Origin: a virus
Strand: one strand, 5' to 3'
IMG/VR virus record: IMGVR_UViG_3300024264_000179
Span: 1 to 22,328 of that record
DNA length: 22,328 bases
Shown here piece by piece: positions 21,237-22,328 of the stretch. Each line of letters opens with the position of its first letter. Position 1 is the stretch's first letter. Both the position numbers and the translations under genes were made by a program. The notes under the pieces are model-generated. The model was not told the origin of the DNA. It saw only the letters and a list, made by a program, of their open reading frames with translations, and did not search any database.

Positions 21237-21740
21237 ATGGATAATATGCCAACAAGGCCCTCTTGGACATACCAAGGGAGGTTAATCACTGATATTTCAG
21301 ATATGCCAAAAGATACCTATGGGTTTATCTATGAGGTTAAACACAAACCTACTGATACTCGATATATAGGTAAGAAAGTCCTATTCTTTGAACGTAACAA
21401 AAGATTAGGTAAAAGAGCTTTAGAAGCATTAAAGGAAGAAAGAAGGGCAAAAGGAATAGGCGGTAGAGTACCTCTTAAACAAAAAATAAGAACTGAATCA
21501 GACTGGAAAGACTATTTTGGTTCTCAAAAAGAAATAGTTGAACTTGCTAAAAAAGATCTAGCAGGTGAAAATTGGGAGAAGAGAATACTAGAATTTGTAC
21601 CTAGTAAAAAGCTACTCACCTATTATGAGACAAAGCACCTATTTATAAATAACGTATTAGAGGACAAATATAGTGCTCATATAAACGATAATATACTAGG
21701 TAAGTTTTACCGAAAAGATTTTATAGATGAAACTAAGTAA
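21237..21740 (+). CDS. GIY-YIG-like nuclease
   Basis: The GIY-YIG signature appears in variant form: G29-F-I-Y32, then eleven positions on R42-Y-I-G45-K-K. A basic stretch follows, then ESDWKDYFGSQKEI at about 88-101, WEKRILEF and LTYYETKHLF, where E131 is the likely metal-binding glutamate. This matches the family of stand-alone GIY-YIG proteins common in T4-like phages, some of which are homing endonucleases. It is 167 aa with no obvious DNA-binding zinc finger. The start could be 21237 or the in-frame ATG at 21246. It sits between the tail fibres and a conserved phage gene, which it overlaps by 14 bases. This suits either a resident repair/processing nuclease or a homing element. Confidence 0.7.
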   Translation: MDNMPTRPSWTYQGRLITDISDMPKDTYGFIYEVKHKPTDTRYIGKKVLFFERNKRLGKRALEALKEERRAKGIGGRVPLKQKIRTESDWKDYFGSQKEIVELAKKDLAGENWEKRILEFVPSKKLLTYYETKHLFINNVLEDKYSAHINDNILGKFYRKDFIDETK

Positions 21741-22328
21741 GGTAATTTTAGAAGAAAATTGTGGGTCAAGTTACAAAGACAGTAATATGATTAAACTAAA
21801 AGAAGTGGTAGGGTACCCATCCTTACAATATCACATTGACAACAAGCTCTCTTTACATGAGCATGTCTACCGTTATAACTCTGACGCCTTTATACAATTG
21901 TTTAAAGAAGCAAGAGATGCTCATAGCAACGGTGATATCGAGTTGAGCGAAGAAGATATAGAGCTTTTAGAGACTACAGACATAGGAGAATATGACGATT
22001 ATAATGGAATGAGAGTTCCTTTAGACTTACCAATGGTATCAGCAGGAAAAGCAAATCCACTATTTGAAATAGGCTGCATGATTGATGAAATGATTGAAAA
22101 CGAGGATACGATTGACGAAGCTATGAGTATAGACGAAATGATCGATTACGATCTAGTCAAAGAGCTTGTCGAATCAATCGGCGGTACTATTAACATGGAA
22201 AACTTTAGAAAAGCTGTTAAACTACAGAATGAATCTTTTGATTACTCTGGCTTTGATATGTTAAAAGCTTCAGTTGATTATATGAATGAAGCAGAGTACC
22301 AAGGTAAAAAAGTAGCACTTAACAAACC
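21727..22328 (+). CDS. Conserved acidic phage protein, 5' part only
   Basis: The frame opens at ATG 21727 and runs to the window end, 200 complete codons with no stop. After a short MKLSKVILEE leader come LKEVVGYPSLQYHIDNKLS, then EHVYRYNSDAFIQLFKEARD, and TTDIGEYDDYNGMRVPLDLPM. An acidic stretch rich in IDEMI units follows at about 117-140. The fragment ends in YQGKKVALNKP. I associate this combination with a conserved, probably virion-related protein of marine T4-like phages whose C-terminal part lies beyond this window. The initiation site could instead be the ATG at 21787. It overlaps the nuclease gene by 14 bases. Confidence 0.7.
   Translation, partial: MKLSKVILEENCGSSYKDSNMIKLKEVVGYPSLQYHIDNKLSLHEHVYRYNSDAFIQLFKEARDAHSNGDIELSEEDIELLETTDIGEYDDYNGMRVPLDLPMVSAGKANPLFEIGCMIDEMIENEDTIDEAMSIDEMIDYDLVKELVESIGGTINMENFRKAVKLQNESFDYSGFDMLKASVDYMNEAEYQGKKVALNK

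Noticed and set aside
21640-21647. TATTTATA (part of palindromic TATTTATAAATA) near the end of the nuclease gene
   Set aside because: It is coding (Leu-Phe-Ile-Asn) and 87 bases before the next start, so I treat it as background, though a promoter for the following gene cannot be excluded.
1-22328. tRNA genes, CRISPR arrays, insertion sequences or integrase/attachment sites
   Set aside because: Reading both strands by eye I found no cloverleaf-like block, spaced repeats, terminal inverted repeats, transposase or integrase motif. The gaps are too short to hold most of these.

Overview
The window looks like part of the genome of a large, lytic, contractile-tailed phage with T4-like morphogenesis genes. 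Baseplate-wedge proteins of the gp25 and gp6 types, a gp5-like central spike, a gp55-like late sigma factor and peptidase-S74 tail fibres are packed on one strand, with one-base TAATG junctions and short overlaps. The DNA is AT-rich, and several of the proteins resemble those I know from marine T4-like phages. No gene start has a convincing Shine-Dalgarno sequence. Two gaps carry a TTG-N20-TATATTTA pattern like Bacteroidota promoters (TTG plus TAnnTTTG). A marine Bacteroidota (flavobacterial) host is therefore a reasonable but unproven guess.

Layout. Bases 1-346 hold the start of a leftward gene for a membrane protein with a degenerate Kazal-like domain; it is the only leftward gene I support. 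From 428 everything runs rightward. Bases 428-3905 are an accessory block: an SGNH hydrolase-like protein, an unknown, a 2OG-Fe(II) oxygenase-like protein, two genes each behind its own near-identical promoter and leader (a 63-aa unknown, and a predicted papain-like cysteine protease ending in a sliding-clamp-type motif), a small unknown, and a lipoprotein with an oddly GC-rich signal peptide. An almost pure A/T gap (3906-4034) follows. Bases 4035-5765 are a tightly overlapping trio: an HD-domain protein, a membrane-anchored coiled-coil protein and the gp55-like sigma factor.

Bases 5789-21223 are the tail module: a small acidic protein, the spike, two structural unknowns, gp25, gp6, a DNRLRE-like beta protein, a coiled-coil protein, a 979-aa protein with a gpI-like core, several Ser/Thr/Gly-rich tail proteins including a tandem paralogous pair, and two S74 chaperone-bearing fibres that share an N-terminal docking segment. 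A GIY-YIG-like nuclease (21237-21740) and the start of an acidic conserved phage protein close the window.

How it fits together. The sigma factor sits directly upstream of the late structural block it would be expected to turn on. A TATTTATA box (the reverse complement of the T4 late box TATAAATA) recurs in the very short gaps before several of these genes, close enough to some start codons to suggest leaderless or nearly leaderless late mRNAs. The signals I rate as least explained are this box, the twin promoter/leader pair, the protease with the clamp-binding-like tail, the Kazal-like protein missing one cysteine, and the lipoprotein with foreign-looking base composition.
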